DNA of 46,299 nucleotides from Pseudomonadota bacterium (GTDB taxonomy: Bacteria > Pseudomonadota > Gammaproteobacteria > JAKAQQ01), in the NCBI GenBank assembly GCA_021785265.1, contig JAJYFY010000005.1, positions 1 through 46,299 on the forward strand, written 5' to 3'. Both the position numbers and the translations under genes were made by a program. Below, one piece after another: positions 25,004-34,441 of the stretch; positions within the stretch are counted from its first letter, which is position 1, and every line of letters begins with the position of its first letter. Below the pieces are notes generated by a model. That model made no database searches, was not told the DNA's origin, and worked only from the letters and a program-made list of their open reading frames with translations.

Positions 25004-25836
25004 AGTCTTTTCTGGAACGCCGCCCGGATGCGCTGGTAGGCGGGTCCCGGCCGTCCGCTTCCGACCGGTCGTCCCTCGATCCGGGTCACAGGAGCCAGGA
25101 TGCGGCGGGTACTGGTCAGCCAGACCTCGTGAGCGGTCCCGAGATCATCGGCCGTGAGCGTCCGCCGGCGGGTACGGAAGCCGCTTTGCTCGGCCAGCTC
25201 GAGAACGAGATCCCGGGTGACGCCGGCCAGGAGCAGGGGCCCGTCCGGGGGGCTCGACACCGTGTTGCCATGGAGGGCCAGGACATTGCTCGAGGTTCCC
25301 TCGAGGACGCATCCGTCACGCACGAGGAGCGCCTCTCCGGCGCCGACTTCCCGTGCCGACTCGCGCAATAAAACATTGGCGAGGAGAGCCGTGGACTTGA
25401 TGTCACAGCGCTGCCAGCGGAAATCCGGACGCAGGACCACGGTCATGCCCTGCGCTTCGAGCGCGGGATCGGGAGGCAGGGCCGGCTGAGTCAGGGCAAA
25501 GACCGTGGGGGCGAGGTCCGCCGGAATCCGGTGGTCGCGCACCGGTTCGGTCCCCCGGGTGACCTCGAGGTAGACCGAGAGATCGCCGCCTCCGTTGACC
25601 TCGATCAGATGGGCGAGCAGCCGGTGCCAGTCGGACTCCCGATACGGGTTCTTGAGATCCAGGGCGGCCAGGCTGCGCTCCAGTCGCGCGTAGTGGGGGG
25701 TCCAGAGAAACAGCCTGGAGCCGTAGACGGGAATCACCTCGTAGACGGCATCGGCGAAGAGAAAACCCCGGTCGAGAGGTGAAATGCGGGCTGCCGCCAC
25801 CGGCAGGAAGGCCCCGTTCAGGAAGACTGTGTCCAC
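24967..25836 (-). CDS. dat: D-amino acid aminotransferase
   Basis: This fold-type IV PLP aminotransferase interconverts D-alanine and D-glutamate, both peptidoglycan precursors. The 289-residue protein has the PLP Lys147 in RCDIKSTALLANVLL and the substrate-binding region YLEVTRGTEPVRDHRIP. The cofactor motif EGTSSNVLAL is also present. Branched-chain aminotransferases and ADC lyase share this fold, but the VTRGxxxRDH motif favours D-amino acids. It is the last gene of the cell-wall run, 2 bp after dacC. Confidence 0.9.
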   Translation of the reverse strand: MDTVFLNGAFLPVAAARISPLDRGFLFADAVYEVIPVYGSRLFLWTPHYARLERSLAALDLKNPYRESDWHRLLAHLIEVNGGGDLSVYLEVTRGTEPVRDHRIPADLAPTVFALTQPALPPDPALEAQGMTVVLRPDFRWQRCDIKSTALLANVLLRESAREVGAGEALLVRDGCVLEGTSSNVLALHGNTVSSPPDGPLLLAGVTRDLVLELAEQSGFRTRRRTLTADDLGTAHEVWLTSTRRILAPVTRIEGRPVGSGRPGPAYQRIRAAFQKRLQAFLEAPPPSA

Positions 25837-25838
25837 GG

Positions 25839-26990
25839 CTAGAAGAGCTGACCGATTTCGTCCATCAACTGTTCGAACCAGTTGCCGCGCTTGACGGCCA
25901 GGAGCGGATAGAGCGGTCGGGTGAGCAGCAGGTGGTGCCCGAGCATCACCCGTAGCGTCCCTACCGTCTTGTGGGTTTCGACCGGTGCATCCAGGTGTTT
26001 GGGAACGACCAGGACCGCCTTGAGCGAGCGGTAGTTCAATCGCGGGACGGTCACCCAGAGCGACCGGGTGAGGCCTACCGGAACCGAGCCGTGGGACCCC
26101 AACGCGACCCGGATCCGGCCGAGTGCGACGCCCTTCCGGTAAAGTTCGTGGTCATGGAAAAAATTGAAACCCCAGTTGAGGAGCGCCTGGGCATCGTTGA
26201 CCCGGGCATTCCAGGACGGTGCGCCCATGACGACCGCGATGAGCCGCATGCCATTCTGGATACCGGAGGCGTCCATGCAATAGCCGGCCTGATCGGTAAA
26301 GCCGGTCTTGAGCCCGTCGACCCAGGAGTCCATCCAGAGCAGGCTCACCCGGTTCTCCTGAGTGATATGGTCCCAGGTGAAGGTCTTGATCGCGAAGTAG
26401 CGGTGGTACTCGGCGGGAAAAGTACGGATGATGTCGCGGGACAGGCGGGCGATGTCGAGTGCACTGCTGTAATGATCCGAAACCGGAAGACCATCGACGT
26501 CCGCATAGTGGGTATTGTGGAGGCCGAGTTTTTTGGCATAGCGGTTCATCAGGCTGACCATCGCCGCACGGGTGCCCGCCACCGCCTGGCTCAGGGCCAC
26601 GGCGGCATCATTGCCGGAGTCGACGATGAGTCCCTTGAGCAGGTCGTTCACGGTGACGTGGCTTCCCGGCAGGAGGAACATGCGAGAACCGCCGGTCCGC
26701 CAGGCTGCGGTCGAGATGGTGAAACGCTCGTTCGGATGGATCGCGCCGGCCTTGAGGGCGGAGAAGGTGATGTAGGCCACCATGAGCTTGGTGAGACTGG
26801 CGGGCGCCAGGTGCTGGTCGACCTCGTGCCGGGCCAGAATCTGGCCGGTGCGGCCATCCAGGAGCACCCAGCTTTTGGCGTTGAAGCTCGGGGCGGGCGG
26901 GATCGGGAAGCCGGCGTGGGCAAGCGGGGCCAGGGCACAGAGGATGACGGCCAGGATCAGGGTTTCAAGGCGGCGGGTCTGGGATTTCAA
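25839..26990 (-). CDS. dacC: D-alanyl-D-alanine carboxypeptidase (PBP5/6 family)
   Basis: This low-molecular-weight penicillin-binding protein trims the terminal D-Ala from peptidoglycan stem peptides in the periplasm. The 383-residue protein has a signal peptide ending AHA at about 26. The three active-site motifs are SLTK (Ser65), SGN (in VDSGNDAAVALS) and KTG (in VDGLKTGFTDQAGYC). The C-terminal domain ends with an amphipathic helix (NWFEQLMDEIGQLF), the usual membrane anchor. It sits between rlpA and dat in the mre operon. Confidence 0.95.
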   Translation of the reverse strand: MKSQTRRLETLILAVILCALAPLAHAGFPIPPAPSFNAKSWVLLDGRTGQILARHEVDQHLAPASLTKLMVAYITFSALKAGAIHPNERFTISTAAWRTGGSRMFLLPGSHVTVNDLLKGLIVDSGNDAAVALSQAVAGTRAAMVSLMNRYAKKLGLHNTHYADVDGLPVSDHYSSALDIARLSRDIIRTFPAEYHRYFAIKTFTWDHITQENRVSLLWMDSWVDGLKTGFTDQAGYCMDASGIQNGMRLIAVVMGAPSWNARVNDAQALLNWGFNFFHDHELYRKGVALGRIRVALGSHGSVPVGLTRSLWVTVPRLNYRSLKAVLVVPKHLDAPVETHKTVGTLRVMLGHHLLLTRPLYPLLAVKRGNWFEQLMDEIGQLF

Positions 26991-27056
26991 GGAGGGCTCC
27001 GTCGGGCAGGCGGTGGCGGCTATTTTACCCCGGCCGCAGTCTGGGTCTGGGTTCGA

Positions 27057-27842
27057 TCAACGGATGATGACCTCCGTGTTCGGATAGCCCAGAACCGTGA
27101 GACGCTGGGCGAGGCGGTCAAGTTCCCGAACGTGTCCGAGCGGGCCCACCTGGAGGATGTAGAGGATCCGGTGGTGGCGCCGGAGGGGGAACAGCCGGAG
27201 CGGGCGAATGCCTTTCTTCATGAGATGGAGTTCGAGCGCGAGGGCTGATCCGCGCCGGGCGTAGGCCCCCACCTGGAGATACATGCGGGGCGGGTGACCG
27301 AGTGGATTATGGGGCAGGGGGGGTGGGGCGAGGCGATAGCGCTCGGCGCCCGGGAGCACGGGGTGGGGAATGGCCTGGACGTCGACCAGGGCGGTGCCGC
27401 GGGCAATCATGCCCAGCCGTCGGGCCGCCGCATAGGACAGATCGATGATGCGGTGTGAGACGAAAGGGCCCCGATCGTCGATGCGGACATTGACCCTTCG
27501 GCCGTTCACGAGGTCGGTGACCCGGACCCAGGTGCCCAAGGGCAGGGTCTTGCTCGCCGCGGTCAGCGCGGCGGGATTGTAGGGAATGCCGCTCGCCGTG
27601 GGCTTGCCGATCGAATGGAGGCCGTACCAGGAGGCGATTCCCCGCTGGTTGTAGCCCAAGGCATCGCGGAGCACGTAGTAGCGGCGCCCGCCGACCACGT
27701 AGGAGGCGCTCGTGGCGCCCTGGACGGGCCGTGCCGTTCGTCTCGGGAACGGTGCACAGGCGGCGAGCAGGAGGAGCCCCAGTCCGAGGAGGGCTCGGGG
27801 AAACCACGGCCCGTCAGGACGGTCCCGCGAGGTGCAGTGCAA
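27057..27842 (-). CDS. rlpA: RlpA septal-ring lytic transglycosylase
   Basis: RlpA cleaves naked glycan strands at the septum. The 261-residue protein is a predicted lipoprotein (lipobox LLAAC, followed by APFPRR). It has a double-psi beta-barrel domain with GIASWYGLHSIGKPTASG and VRIDDRGPFVSHRIIDLSYAAA, carrying the catalytic-type Asp and His residues. A C-terminal SPOR-like domain (MYLQVGAYARRGSALALE) binds denuded peptidoglycan. I used the TTG at 27842, which overlaps mltB by 29 bp; I see no better in-frame start before the hydrophobic segment. Confidence 0.93.
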   Translation of the reverse strand: MHCTSRDRPDGPWFPRALLGLGLLLLAACAPFPRRTARPVQGATSASYVVGGRRYYVLRDALGYNQRGIASWYGLHSIGKPTASGIPYNPAALTAASKTLPLGTWVRVTDLVNGRRVNVRIDDRGPFVSHRIIDLSYAAARRLGMIARGTALVDVQAIPHPVLPGAERYRLAPPPLPHNPLGHPPRMYLQVGAYARRGSALALELHLMKKGIRPLRLFPLRRHHRILYILQVGPLGHVRELDRLAQRLTVLGYPNTEVIIR

Positions 27843-28794
27843 GTTCGAAGACCGCCATGGTGTAGTTGACGCTCGGGTTGTAGGCCATGAGGCTCTGGAA
27901 GTTGGGCAGCGTGAGCCAGTAGTGGGTATCGGTGAGTCCCGGCCGGGTCACGAGCTCCACGGTCAGCTGGTTGGACAGGCGGCGGGGAATGAGGAGGCCG
28001 GCCCGGCGCAGGGCCCGGGGATGGGTCGGGGTTTCGAGGAGATCGGGGCCGGGGGGCGGGCGGTTGGGGGCGAGGGCGACCTCGATGGCGACGGGCTGGC
28101 CGGGCTGCCAGCCTTTGGCCCGGAGGTAACGCGCCACGCTGTCGATCGCATCCTTCATGCTGGTGAAAAGGTTGGCCCGTCGACCCGGTGCCGTGCCGAT
28201 GGCGTAGCGCAGATAGGTGTTCGGCATGAATTGGGGGATGCCGAGCGCGCCGGCGTAGGAACCGCGGAGTGCCGCCGGATTGAAGTGCTCGCGCCGGCAG
28301 AGACGGAGAAAGCCGCTCAGCTCATGGCGGAAGAACGCCCCCCGGCTCGGATCTCCGAAGGCCAGCGTACTCAGGCTGTCCAGTGCCGGAATCTCGCCGG
28401 TGATCCGTCCGTAGTTGGTCTCGACGCCGAGAATGGCGGCAATGATCGAACCGGGGACGCCGAATTGCTGTTCCTCCTGGTGGATGGATTGGGCATGGGC
28501 CCGAAGCCAGCTCTTCCCGAGCCGGATCTTTTCCGGGTTGACAAAGAGTTGCCGGTAGCGGCGCCAGGGCAAGGCTTCGTAGGGATGGTGGATCAAGGCG
28601 ATGACACCCGGCAGGAGACGGGCCTTGCGGAAGAGCGCCGTGAGCGCTTGGGCGTCGAAATGGTGGACGCGGACCATGTGCGCGATGAAGTGTCGGACCG
28701 TCTGGGTCGGGAGACCTGCAGTCGCCAGCGGGGCTGCGGTGATTGGGCATCCGAGGCAGGAGAGACAGACCAGGGCGAGAAGGGTGCGGCGCAT
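27814..28794 (-). CDS. mltB: Lytic murein transglycosylase B
   Basis: MltB-type enzymes cleave the MurNAc-GlcNAc bond to form 1,6-anhydro products. The 326-residue protein has a signal sequence; the Cys residues near 13 and 16 do not form a standard lipobox, so it may be soluble in the periplasm. The catalytic Glu is in ILGVETNYGRITG, and the SLT-2-family motif GALGIPQFMPNTYLRYA follows. It is one base downstream of rodA and overlaps rlpA by 29 bp. mrdA-rodA-mltB-rlpA-dacC is a conserved gammaproteobacterial order. Confidence 0.95.
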   Translation of the reverse strand: MRRTLLALVCLSCLGCPITAAPLATAGLPTQTVRHFIAHMVRVHHFDAQALTALFRKARLLPGVIALIHHPYEALPWRRYRQLFVNPEKIRLGKSWLRAHAQSIHQEEQQFGVPGSIIAAILGVETNYGRITGEIPALDSLSTLAFGDPSRGAFFRHELSGFLRLCRREHFNPAALRGSYAGALGIPQFMPNTYLRYAIGTAPGRRANLFTSMKDAIDSVARYLRAKGWQPGQPVAIEVALAPNRPPPGPDLLETPTHPRALRRAGLLIPRRLSNQLTVELVTRPGLTDTHYWLTLPNFQSLMAYNPSVNYTMAVFELALHLAGPS

Positions 28795-28795
28795 A

Positions 28796-29950
28796 TCAGC
28801 GGGCGTTCAAGAGACGGGGTTCGCGCGAGAGGTTCATGACGCTCCCGAATCCGGCCATGAGGGTCACGATGGAAGAGCCTCCGAAGCTCACGAATGGCAG
28901 TGGCTCGCCCACCACCGGCAAGAGTCCGGACACCATGCCCACGTTGACGATGAGGTAGAGGAAGATGATGAAGGCCAGAGTCGTGGTCCACATCTGCCCA
29001 AAGCGGCTATCCATCCGTAAGGCCAGCCACAGGGTCCGCTGGATCAGCAAGAGGAACAGCAGAATGAGTGCGAGAGCGCCGAGCAGCCCGAACTGTTCCC
29101 CGATGACGGCGAAGATGAAGTCGGTGGTGCTTTCCGGCAGGAAGTCGAGCCGGGTCTGGCTGCCGTGGAGCAGTCCGCGTCCAAAGAGACCGCCTGAGCC
29201 CAGGGCGATCTGGGACTGGATGATGTGATAGCCGGCACCCAGGGGGTCGCGTTCCGGATTCAAGAAAATGAGGATCCGTTCCTGCTGGTACTGGTGCATG
29301 AAGTGCCAGGCGATGGGAGCGCAGGCGGCGATCAAGAGCAGGCCGATGGCGAGGTAGCGCCAGCGGATTCCGGACAGGAAGAGGCAGAAGATGCCGATCA
29401 GGCCGATGAGGAGGGCGGAACCCAGGTCGGGCTGTTTCAGGATGAGGGCCAAGGGAAGACCGGTCAGGACCAGGCTCAAGCCGATGCGCTTCCAGTCCGG
29501 TGGAGGGGAGGTGGCGGCGAGAGCGCGGGTCAGCATGAGGGGGAGTGCGAGGAGCATGAGTTCGGTGGGCTCGAGCCTCACGAAACCGAGATCGAGCCAG
29601 CGCTGGGCCCCCAGTCGGGTGTGTCCGAAGACCAGAACAGCGGCCAGGAGCAGGAGCGAGGCGCCGTAAAACCAGGGAGCGGCCAGTCGGTAGTAGACCG
29701 GCGGAACCTGGGCCACGGTGATCAGGACGGCGAAGCCCAGAAGCACCCGGATCAGCTGTTTTTCGACGAGCGTGAAGTGGCCGTGTCCGGCGCCATAGAG
29801 GGACACGAGCCCGAAGAGGGCCAGGAGGGCCAGTTCGACCAGGAGGGTCCCATCGAGATGCAGATAGGCGGTCCATCCGGGACCAAGATTCTCGGCGTCC
29901 CGGATGCGGTGACTCGAGTCGGGGATCGGAAGAGCGATACGGCTGGCCAC
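28796..29950 (-). CDS. rodA: Rod-shape peptidoglycan glycosyltransferase RodA
   Basis: RodA is the SEDS-family polymerase that extends glycan strands during cell elongation, paired with PBP2. The 384-residue protein has about ten membrane segments. Characteristic stretches are QPDLGSALLIGLIG, RDPLGAGYHIIQSQIALGSGG and, near the C-terminus, MVSGLLPVVGEPLPFVSFGG. A GTG start at 29950 gives a cytosolic N-terminus of about 30 residues. It follows mrdA after 57 bp. Confidence 0.96.
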   Translation of the reverse strand: MASRIALPIPDSSHRIRDAENLGPGWTAYLHLDGTLLVELALLALFGLVSLYGAGHGHFTLVEKQLIRVLLGFAVLITVAQVPPVYYRLAAPWFYGASLLLLAAVLVFGHTRLGAQRWLDLGFVRLEPTELMLLALPLMLTRALAATSPPPDWKRIGLSLVLTGLPLALILKQPDLGSALLIGLIGIFCLFLSGIRWRYLAIGLLLIAACAPIAWHFMHQYQQERILIFLNPERDPLGAGYHIIQSQIALGSGGLFGRGLLHGSQTRLDFLPESTTDFIFAVIGEQFGLLGALALILLFLLLIQRTLWLALRMDSRFGQMWTTTLAFIIFLYLIVNVGMVSGLLPVVGEPLPFVSFGGSSIVTLMAGFGSVMNLSREPRLLNAR

Positions 29951-30007
29951 AACGGATGCACGCTGGTGAGGCTACCAGTGTGCCACATCCGCCCGGCTCG
30001 AGGAAGA

Positions 30008-31918
30008 TCAGTGCCGAATGGCGGTGGGGTCGTGATCCGTGAGCGAGGCGTAGGGGTGGCGCTCGGGTGGCAGTCCCAGGGATTCGAGGTAGGCCTCGAT
30101 GAGGCGACGGGCGATCGGAGCCCCGGTCACCGCACCGGCGACGCCATGTTCGACGAAGACCGCCACCGCGATCCGGGGATGGGGAATCGGACCGAAGGCG
30201 ATAAAGACCGCATTGTCCCGCTCTTTCTTGGGCAGCAAGTGGTAGTTCCCGAAATAGCTCCGGTCCAGGTCACTGACTTGGGCGGTTCCGGTCTTGCCCG
30301 CGAGCGGATACAGGAGGCCGGCATCGATGCCGTGCGCAGTACCCGTGGGATTCCAGATCACGCTTTCCATATCCCGGATCACGGTGTGCCAGAGTCCGGG
30401 ACGATCGAGGCGGATCGGCGACTCGACCTCCGGGATCATGCGGTCGATGCGGTGGTTCATGGGATCGAGAATGGCATGGATGACCCGGGGGCGGAAGCGG
30501 TGGCCATGGTCGGCGAGGGTGCCTAGCGCCACGGCCATCTGCAGCGGCGTCACGAGCCAGAATCCCTCGCCGATTCCGGAGATCACGGTATCTCCCTCGT
30601 ACCAGGGCTTGCCCGTATGGGCGAGCTTCCAGGCCGGTGAGGGTAAGACGCCGGCGCGGGCCCCGATGAGGTCGATCGGGGGGCGGTGGCCGAAGCCGAA
30701 CCGGCTGACGAAGGTGTCCAGCCGGTGGATGCCCAGGTCGACCGCCATGTGGTAGAAGAAGACATCGACCGACTGGGTGATGGCTTTGCGCAGGTTGGTG
30801 ATCCCGTGTCCCCAGGGCTGCCAGTCGTGGTAGACATGGGTGGTGCCCGGAAGGACAAAAGTGCCCGGACAGTAAATGGTGGTTTTCGTGGTGATCACCC
30901 GGTCGTTCAGGACCGCCAGGCTGATGAATGGTTTGATGGTGGAGGCCGGAGCGTATTCTCCCTGGAGGGCACGGTTGAACAAGGGGCGGAGCGGGTTATC
31001 GGCAAGACGGTGGTAGGCAGCATCGCTGATCCCGCTCACGAAGAGATTGGGGTTGTAGCTCGGGGTGCTGGCCATGGCGAGGATGCCGCCGGTCCGGGGG
31101 TCGATGGCCACGACCGCACCCGCATTGTGGCCGAGCGCGGCATGGGCGATGGCCTGGAGGCGGGCGTCGATCGTCAAGATCAGCGAGTCTCCGGGCACGG
31201 GAGGAACCGTCCTGAGGTCGCGGACCAGGCCACCGGCCACGTTGATCTCGACGGTCCGTCTCCCCGGGATCCCGTAGAGCAGATTCTCGAAGCTGAGCTC
31301 GAGCCCTTCCTGGCCCACGTCCGAATCGGCGTTGTAGAGCTTGCCCGGGTTCCTGCGGAGTTCCCGTGAATGGATGGGGCCGACGTAACCCAATAGGTGT
31401 GCGCCGATGGGTCCGAGTGGATAGAAGCGCTTGAGATGGGCCTCGATACTCACGCCGGGCAGTCGCGACAGGTTGACGGCGAGCCGGGCGGCGCTCCGGG
31501 AACTCATGTCGCGGCGGATCGGGACCGGTTCATAGGGGGGTTCGACCCGGACCAGCTGCCAGAACAGCCGGAGATCCTCCGGTCGGAGCGGCACGAAGGC
31601 TTTGATCTGTCGGATCGTCTGGCGCAGGTTCCGGACCTCATCCCGGTTGATCACGAGTTCGTAACTCGGGATGTTTTCCGCGAGGATGATGCCATGGCGG
31701 TCCGTGATGAGCCCGCGTGGGGGATCGATGGGCAGTGTGCGGATCCGGTTGCCACGGGCCAGGGCATCGAAGTGCCGGTGGTCGATGAGCTGGAGGGCAA
31801 CCAGCCGAACCACGATGGCTGCGACCAGGAGAGCGCCGACGAGGAGGGCCAGGATCAGTCGGCGACGGAACAGGCGGTATTCCCGTGAGGGATTGGGAAC
31901 CGGTGCGGCCGTGTTCAT
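30008..31918 (-). CDS. mrdA: Penicillin-binding protein 2 (elongasome transpeptidase)
   Basis: PBP2 cross-links peptidoglycan during elongation together with RodA. The 636-residue protein has one N-terminal transmembrane helix (about 20-42) and a pedestal domain. The transpeptidase domain has the nucleophile in STIK (Ser326-Lys329), an SVD motif near 383 and KTGTAQ at 542-547. It lies between mreD (4-bp gap) and rodA (57 bp). Confidence 0.97.
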   Translation of the reverse strand: MNTAAPVPNPSREYRLFRRRLILALLVGALLVAAIVVRLVALQLIDHRHFDALARGNRIRTLPIDPPRGLITDRHGIILAENIPSYELVINRDEVRNLRQTIRQIKAFVPLRPEDLRLFWQLVRVEPPYEPVPIRRDMSSRSAARLAVNLSRLPGVSIEAHLKRFYPLGPIGAHLLGYVGPIHSRELRRNPGKLYNADSDVGQEGLELSFENLLYGIPGRRTVEINVAGGLVRDLRTVPPVPGDSLILTIDARLQAIAHAALGHNAGAVVAIDPRTGGILAMASTPSYNPNLFVSGISDAAYHRLADNPLRPLFNRALQGEYAPASTIKPFISLAVLNDRVITTKTTIYCPGTFVLPGTTHVYHDWQPWGHGITNLRKAITQSVDVFFYHMAVDLGIHRLDTFVSRFGFGHRPPIDLIGARAGVLPSPAWKLAHTGKPWYEGDTVISGIGEGFWLVTPLQMAVALGTLADHGHRFRPRVIHAILDPMNHRIDRMIPEVESPIRLDRPGLWHTVIRDMESVIWNPTGTAHGIDAGLLYPLAGKTGTAQVSDLDRSYFGNYHLLPKKERDNAVFIAFGPIPHPRIAVAVFVEHGVAGAVTGAPIARRLIEAYLESLGLPPERHPYASLTDHDPTAIRH

Positions 31919-31922
31919 CCGC

Positions 31923-32405
31923 TCAGTGTATCCGGTATCGGCGGCGCAGCCTGCGCAGGGGGAAAAAAACCACGGGCCAGAGGGCTGTGCTCACGAGAAC
32001 CGGCAGTGCGTAAGGCAGGATCGGGCCGGTTTTCGAGGTGAGTCCGTTGATCCAGAAGATCGCAAACTCGTAGACGAAGAGATTGAGGCCGACGAACAGC
32101 ATCTGGAGTCCCATCGGGAGATTGCGGATCCGGAGGTGATAGCGCGACATCATGTAGGCAAAGACCGATAAAGCGAGCGCATGTTCCCCAAAAGGGCTGG
32201 CCATCGCCGCATCGGCCAGGAGGCCGGCCGCCCAGGCGGTGAAAACACCCATCCGCCGTGGGGCAGCCAGGCACCAGTAGCCGGTGACGAGTGGCAGCCA
32301 GAGCGGCCGGCCCAGGAGGTAGGCGTGAGGGTAGGGCAGGACCGTGACGAGGATGGCCGCGAGCAGCGTGGCCGCAATGAAGGCGTAGGCGCGTAGACCC
32401 GTCAC
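31923..32405 (-). CDS. mreD: Rod shape-determining protein MreD
   Basis: MreD is an integral membrane scaffold of the elongasome. The 160-residue protein is hydrophobic, with about five membrane segments, and shares the family core (RPLWLPLVTGYWCLAAPRR, GLLADAAMASPFGEHALALS). It starts in a 4-bp ATGA overlap with mreC and is followed by mrdA. MreD sequences are poorly conserved, but the position and topology are decisive. Confidence 0.93.
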   Translation of the reverse strand: MTGLRAYAFIAATLLAAILVTVLPYPHAYLLGRPLWLPLVTGYWCLAAPRRMGVFTAWAAGLLADAAMASPFGEHALALSVFAYMMSRYHLRIRNLPMGLQMLFVGLNLFVYEFAIFWINGLTSKTGPILPYALPVLVSTALWPVVFFPLRRLRRRYRIH

Positions 32406-33286
32406 CGGGCAGGACTGTGGGGAGGGGGGTGTCCGGCGGGACCGATCAGCACCAGCAGTTCACGGTCTTCGGACAGGGCCGCCAGCGGGCGCGCCGTGAC
32501 ATAGGCGAAGGAACGATCGGGCCGGGCTTCGACGCGGGTGACCACCGCCACCGGGAATCCATGCGGATAATGACCACCCAGCCCGGAGGAGATGAGCAGT
32601 TGACCGGGACGGATGCCGGTCGGCTGGTTCGAAATGAAGGGCAGCCGAAGACGCGCCGGCGAGCCGGTGCCGACGGTGAAGGTCATAAGACCGGTCGCCG
32701 CCACCTCGACCGGAACCATCTGTCCGGGGTCGGTGATGAGCAGGACCCGGGCCGTGTGATGGGTCGTGGAGACGATCTGGCCGACCAGCCCTCGGGCATC
32801 GACCACGGCCTCGCCCGGGTTCAAGGTGAGGGCCGGGCCGGCGCCGACGAGGAGTTCCTGGCGGTAGGGATTGAGGTCGACGCGGAGCACATGCACGACC
32901 CGGTAGGCCTGTTTCAGGGTCCGGGCCCGGCCCAAAAGGGCCTTCAAACGCTGGTTCTCGAAGACCAGGGAACGATCACGGGTCAGGCGGGCGCGTAGCC
33001 GGAGCAGGCGGTGCTCGAGGATCTGGATCCGTTCTTCCAAGACCTCGTGGCCGGTGAAGGTCGGTCCGATCGAGGCAATCGCCGAGACCGTCGCGGCGAC
33101 CGGCTGCTCGATGACCGTCCCCAGACGGGTCGCAAAAACGGAAAGTGGACTGCCGGCCGGTTCCCCATGGGAGAGCACGAGGAGGATGACCGAGGCGGTC
33201 AAGGCGCAGGCGAGACGCAGAGCCAGAAAAGACTGGCGGTGGAAGAGGCTGACGGGAGTCCGGTTGCGCGACGGCCAGAACCGCAT
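32402..33286 (-). CDS. mreC: Rod shape-determining protein MreC
   Basis: MreC is a periplasmic, membrane-anchored elongasome organiser that activates PBP2-RodA. The 294-residue protein has an N-terminal transmembrane helix (about 24-41) and a coiled-coil segment (about 80-120, rich in ILEHRLLRLRARL). The beta-rich C-terminal domain includes GEAVVDARGLVGQIVSTT. It lies 3 bp after mreB and overlaps mreD by 4 bp. Confidence 0.95.
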   Translation of the reverse strand: MRFWPSRNRTPVSLFHRQSFLALRLACALTASVILLVLSHGEPAGSPLSVFATRLGTVIEQPVAATVSAIASIGPTFTGHEVLEERIQILEHRLLRLRARLTRDRSLVFENQRLKALLGRARTLKQAYRVVHVLRVDLNPYRQELLVGAGPALTLNPGEAVVDARGLVGQIVSTTHHTARVLLITDPGQMVPVEVAATGLMTFTVGTGSPARLRLPFISNQPTGIRPGQLLISSGLGGHYPHGFPVAVVTRVEARPDRSFAYVTARPLAALSEDRELLVLIGPAGHPPPHSPAR

Positions 33287-33289
33287 GGC

Positions 33290-34342
33290 TCAGCGGACTT
33301 GGGACAGCGGAATCGGAATCCGGCCGGAGGTTTCCAGCATCTCGAGCACGCGGCCGCCGCCCCGGGCCACGCAGGTCATGGGATCCTCGGCCACGATCAC
33401 GGGGATCCCGGTTTCCTCGGTGATCAGCTTGTCCATGTCGCGGAGCAGGGCGCCGCCGCCGCTCAGGACGATTCCGCGTTCCGAGATATCGGCGGCGAGT
33501 TCAGGCGGGGTCTGTTCCAGGGTCTGGCGAATGGCGTCGATGATCCCGCTCAGCGGCTCCTGGAGTGCTTCCAGGACCTCGTTGCTGTTGATGGTGAGAC
33601 TGCGGGGAACCCCCTCGGAGAGGCTGCGGCCGCGCACCTCGAAATCGCGAATCTGCTGGGTCGGAAACGCGCAGCCGATCTCGATCTTGATCCGTTCGGA
33701 CGTGGACTCTCCGATCAGGAGGTTGTAGTTCCGTCGGATGTACTGCTGGATGGCCTCGTCGAAGCGGTCGCCACCGAGCCTGACCGACTGGGCGAAAACG
33801 ATCCCGTTGAGCGAGATGACCGCGGCTTCGGAGGTTCCCCCGCCGATATCGAGGACCATGGCACCCTTGGCTTCGTGAATGGCCAGCCCCGCCCCCAGGG
33901 CGGCTGCCACAGGTTCCTCGAGCAGGTACACCTGGCGGGCGCCGGCCCCGTGAGCAGAGTCCAAAATCGCCCGTCGTTCCACCGGATTCGAACCGAACGG
34001 CACGCAGACCACGACCCGTGGACTCAGGGGCAACCACTGTTGGCTTTGCGCCTTGCGGATGAAGTGTTTCAGCATCTGTTCGGTCAGGGTAAAGTCGGAG
34101 ATCACGCCATTCTTGAGCGGCCGGATGGCCGAGATGTGACCGGGCGTGCGTCCGAGCATCATCTTGGCCTCGGCGCCGTAGGCCTCGATCTTGCGGTTTC
34201 CGTGATCGGACTCTTCACGGACGGCGACCACGGATGGCTCGTTCAGGATGATCCCCTGTCCGCGAACGTAGATCAGCGTGTTGGCTGTGCCGAGATCAAT
34301 GGAAAGATCGGTTGAAAAGTAGCGCGTCAGGCGGGAAAACAT
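33290..34342 (-). CDS. mreB: Rod shape-determining protein MreB (actin homologue)
   Basis: MreB forms membrane-associated filaments that guide lateral wall synthesis. The 350-residue protein has the N-terminal amphipathic [10 protein letters not shown] and actin-fold ATP-binding motifs: [15 protein letters not shown] (phosphate 1), [14 protein letters not shown] (phosphate 2) and [17 protein letters not shown] (adenosine). I chose ATG 34342 because it starts at the conserved MFSRL. It is the promoter-proximal gene of the nine-gene minus-strand wall operon and is divergent from gatC. Confidence 0.97.
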   Translation of the reverse strand: MFSRLTRYFSTDLSIDLGTANTLIYVRGQGIILNEPSVVAVREESDHGNRKIEAYGAEAKMMLGRTPGHISAIRPLKNGVISDFTLTEQMLKHFIRKAQSQQWLPLSPRVVVCVPFGSNPVERRAILDSAHGAGARQVYLLEEPVAAALGAGLAIHEAKGAMVLDIGGGTSEAAVISLNGIVFAQSVRLGGDRFDEAIQQYIRRNYNLLIGESTSERIKIEIGCAFPTQQIRDFEVRGRSLSEGVPRSLTINSNEVLEALQEPLSGIIDAIRQTLEQTPPELAADISERGIVLSGGGALLRDMDKLITEETGIPVIVAEDPMTCVARGGGRVLEMLETSGRIPIPLSQVR

Positions 34343-34359
34343 GGGATTTTGTTCGCCGG

Positions 34360-34376
34360 AGAGTATGCGATACTCT
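34360..34376. promoter_or_regulatory. Inverted repeat in the mreB/gatC intergenic region
   Basis: AGAGTAT and ATACTCT flank a 3-bp centre, giving a perfect 7-bp inverted repeat 18 bp upstream of the mreB start. It lies in the 99-bp gap shared by two divergent, presumably essential operons. A second smaller palindrome, GGTA-AAA-TACC, is at 34406-34416. Either could be an operator, but no regulator is known to me; a role is inferred only from symmetry and position. Confidence 0.35.
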
Positions 34377-34441
34377 ATCAACCGTACCGCAGGGACGCAA
34401 GAGTTGGTAAAATACCGATCGGGTTTTCTCCCCAGGTTTTC

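Noticed and set aside
25971-27248. Long plus-strand open frame opposite dacC and rlpA
   Set aside because: It is the antisense shadow of two well-supported genes and has no family resemblance.
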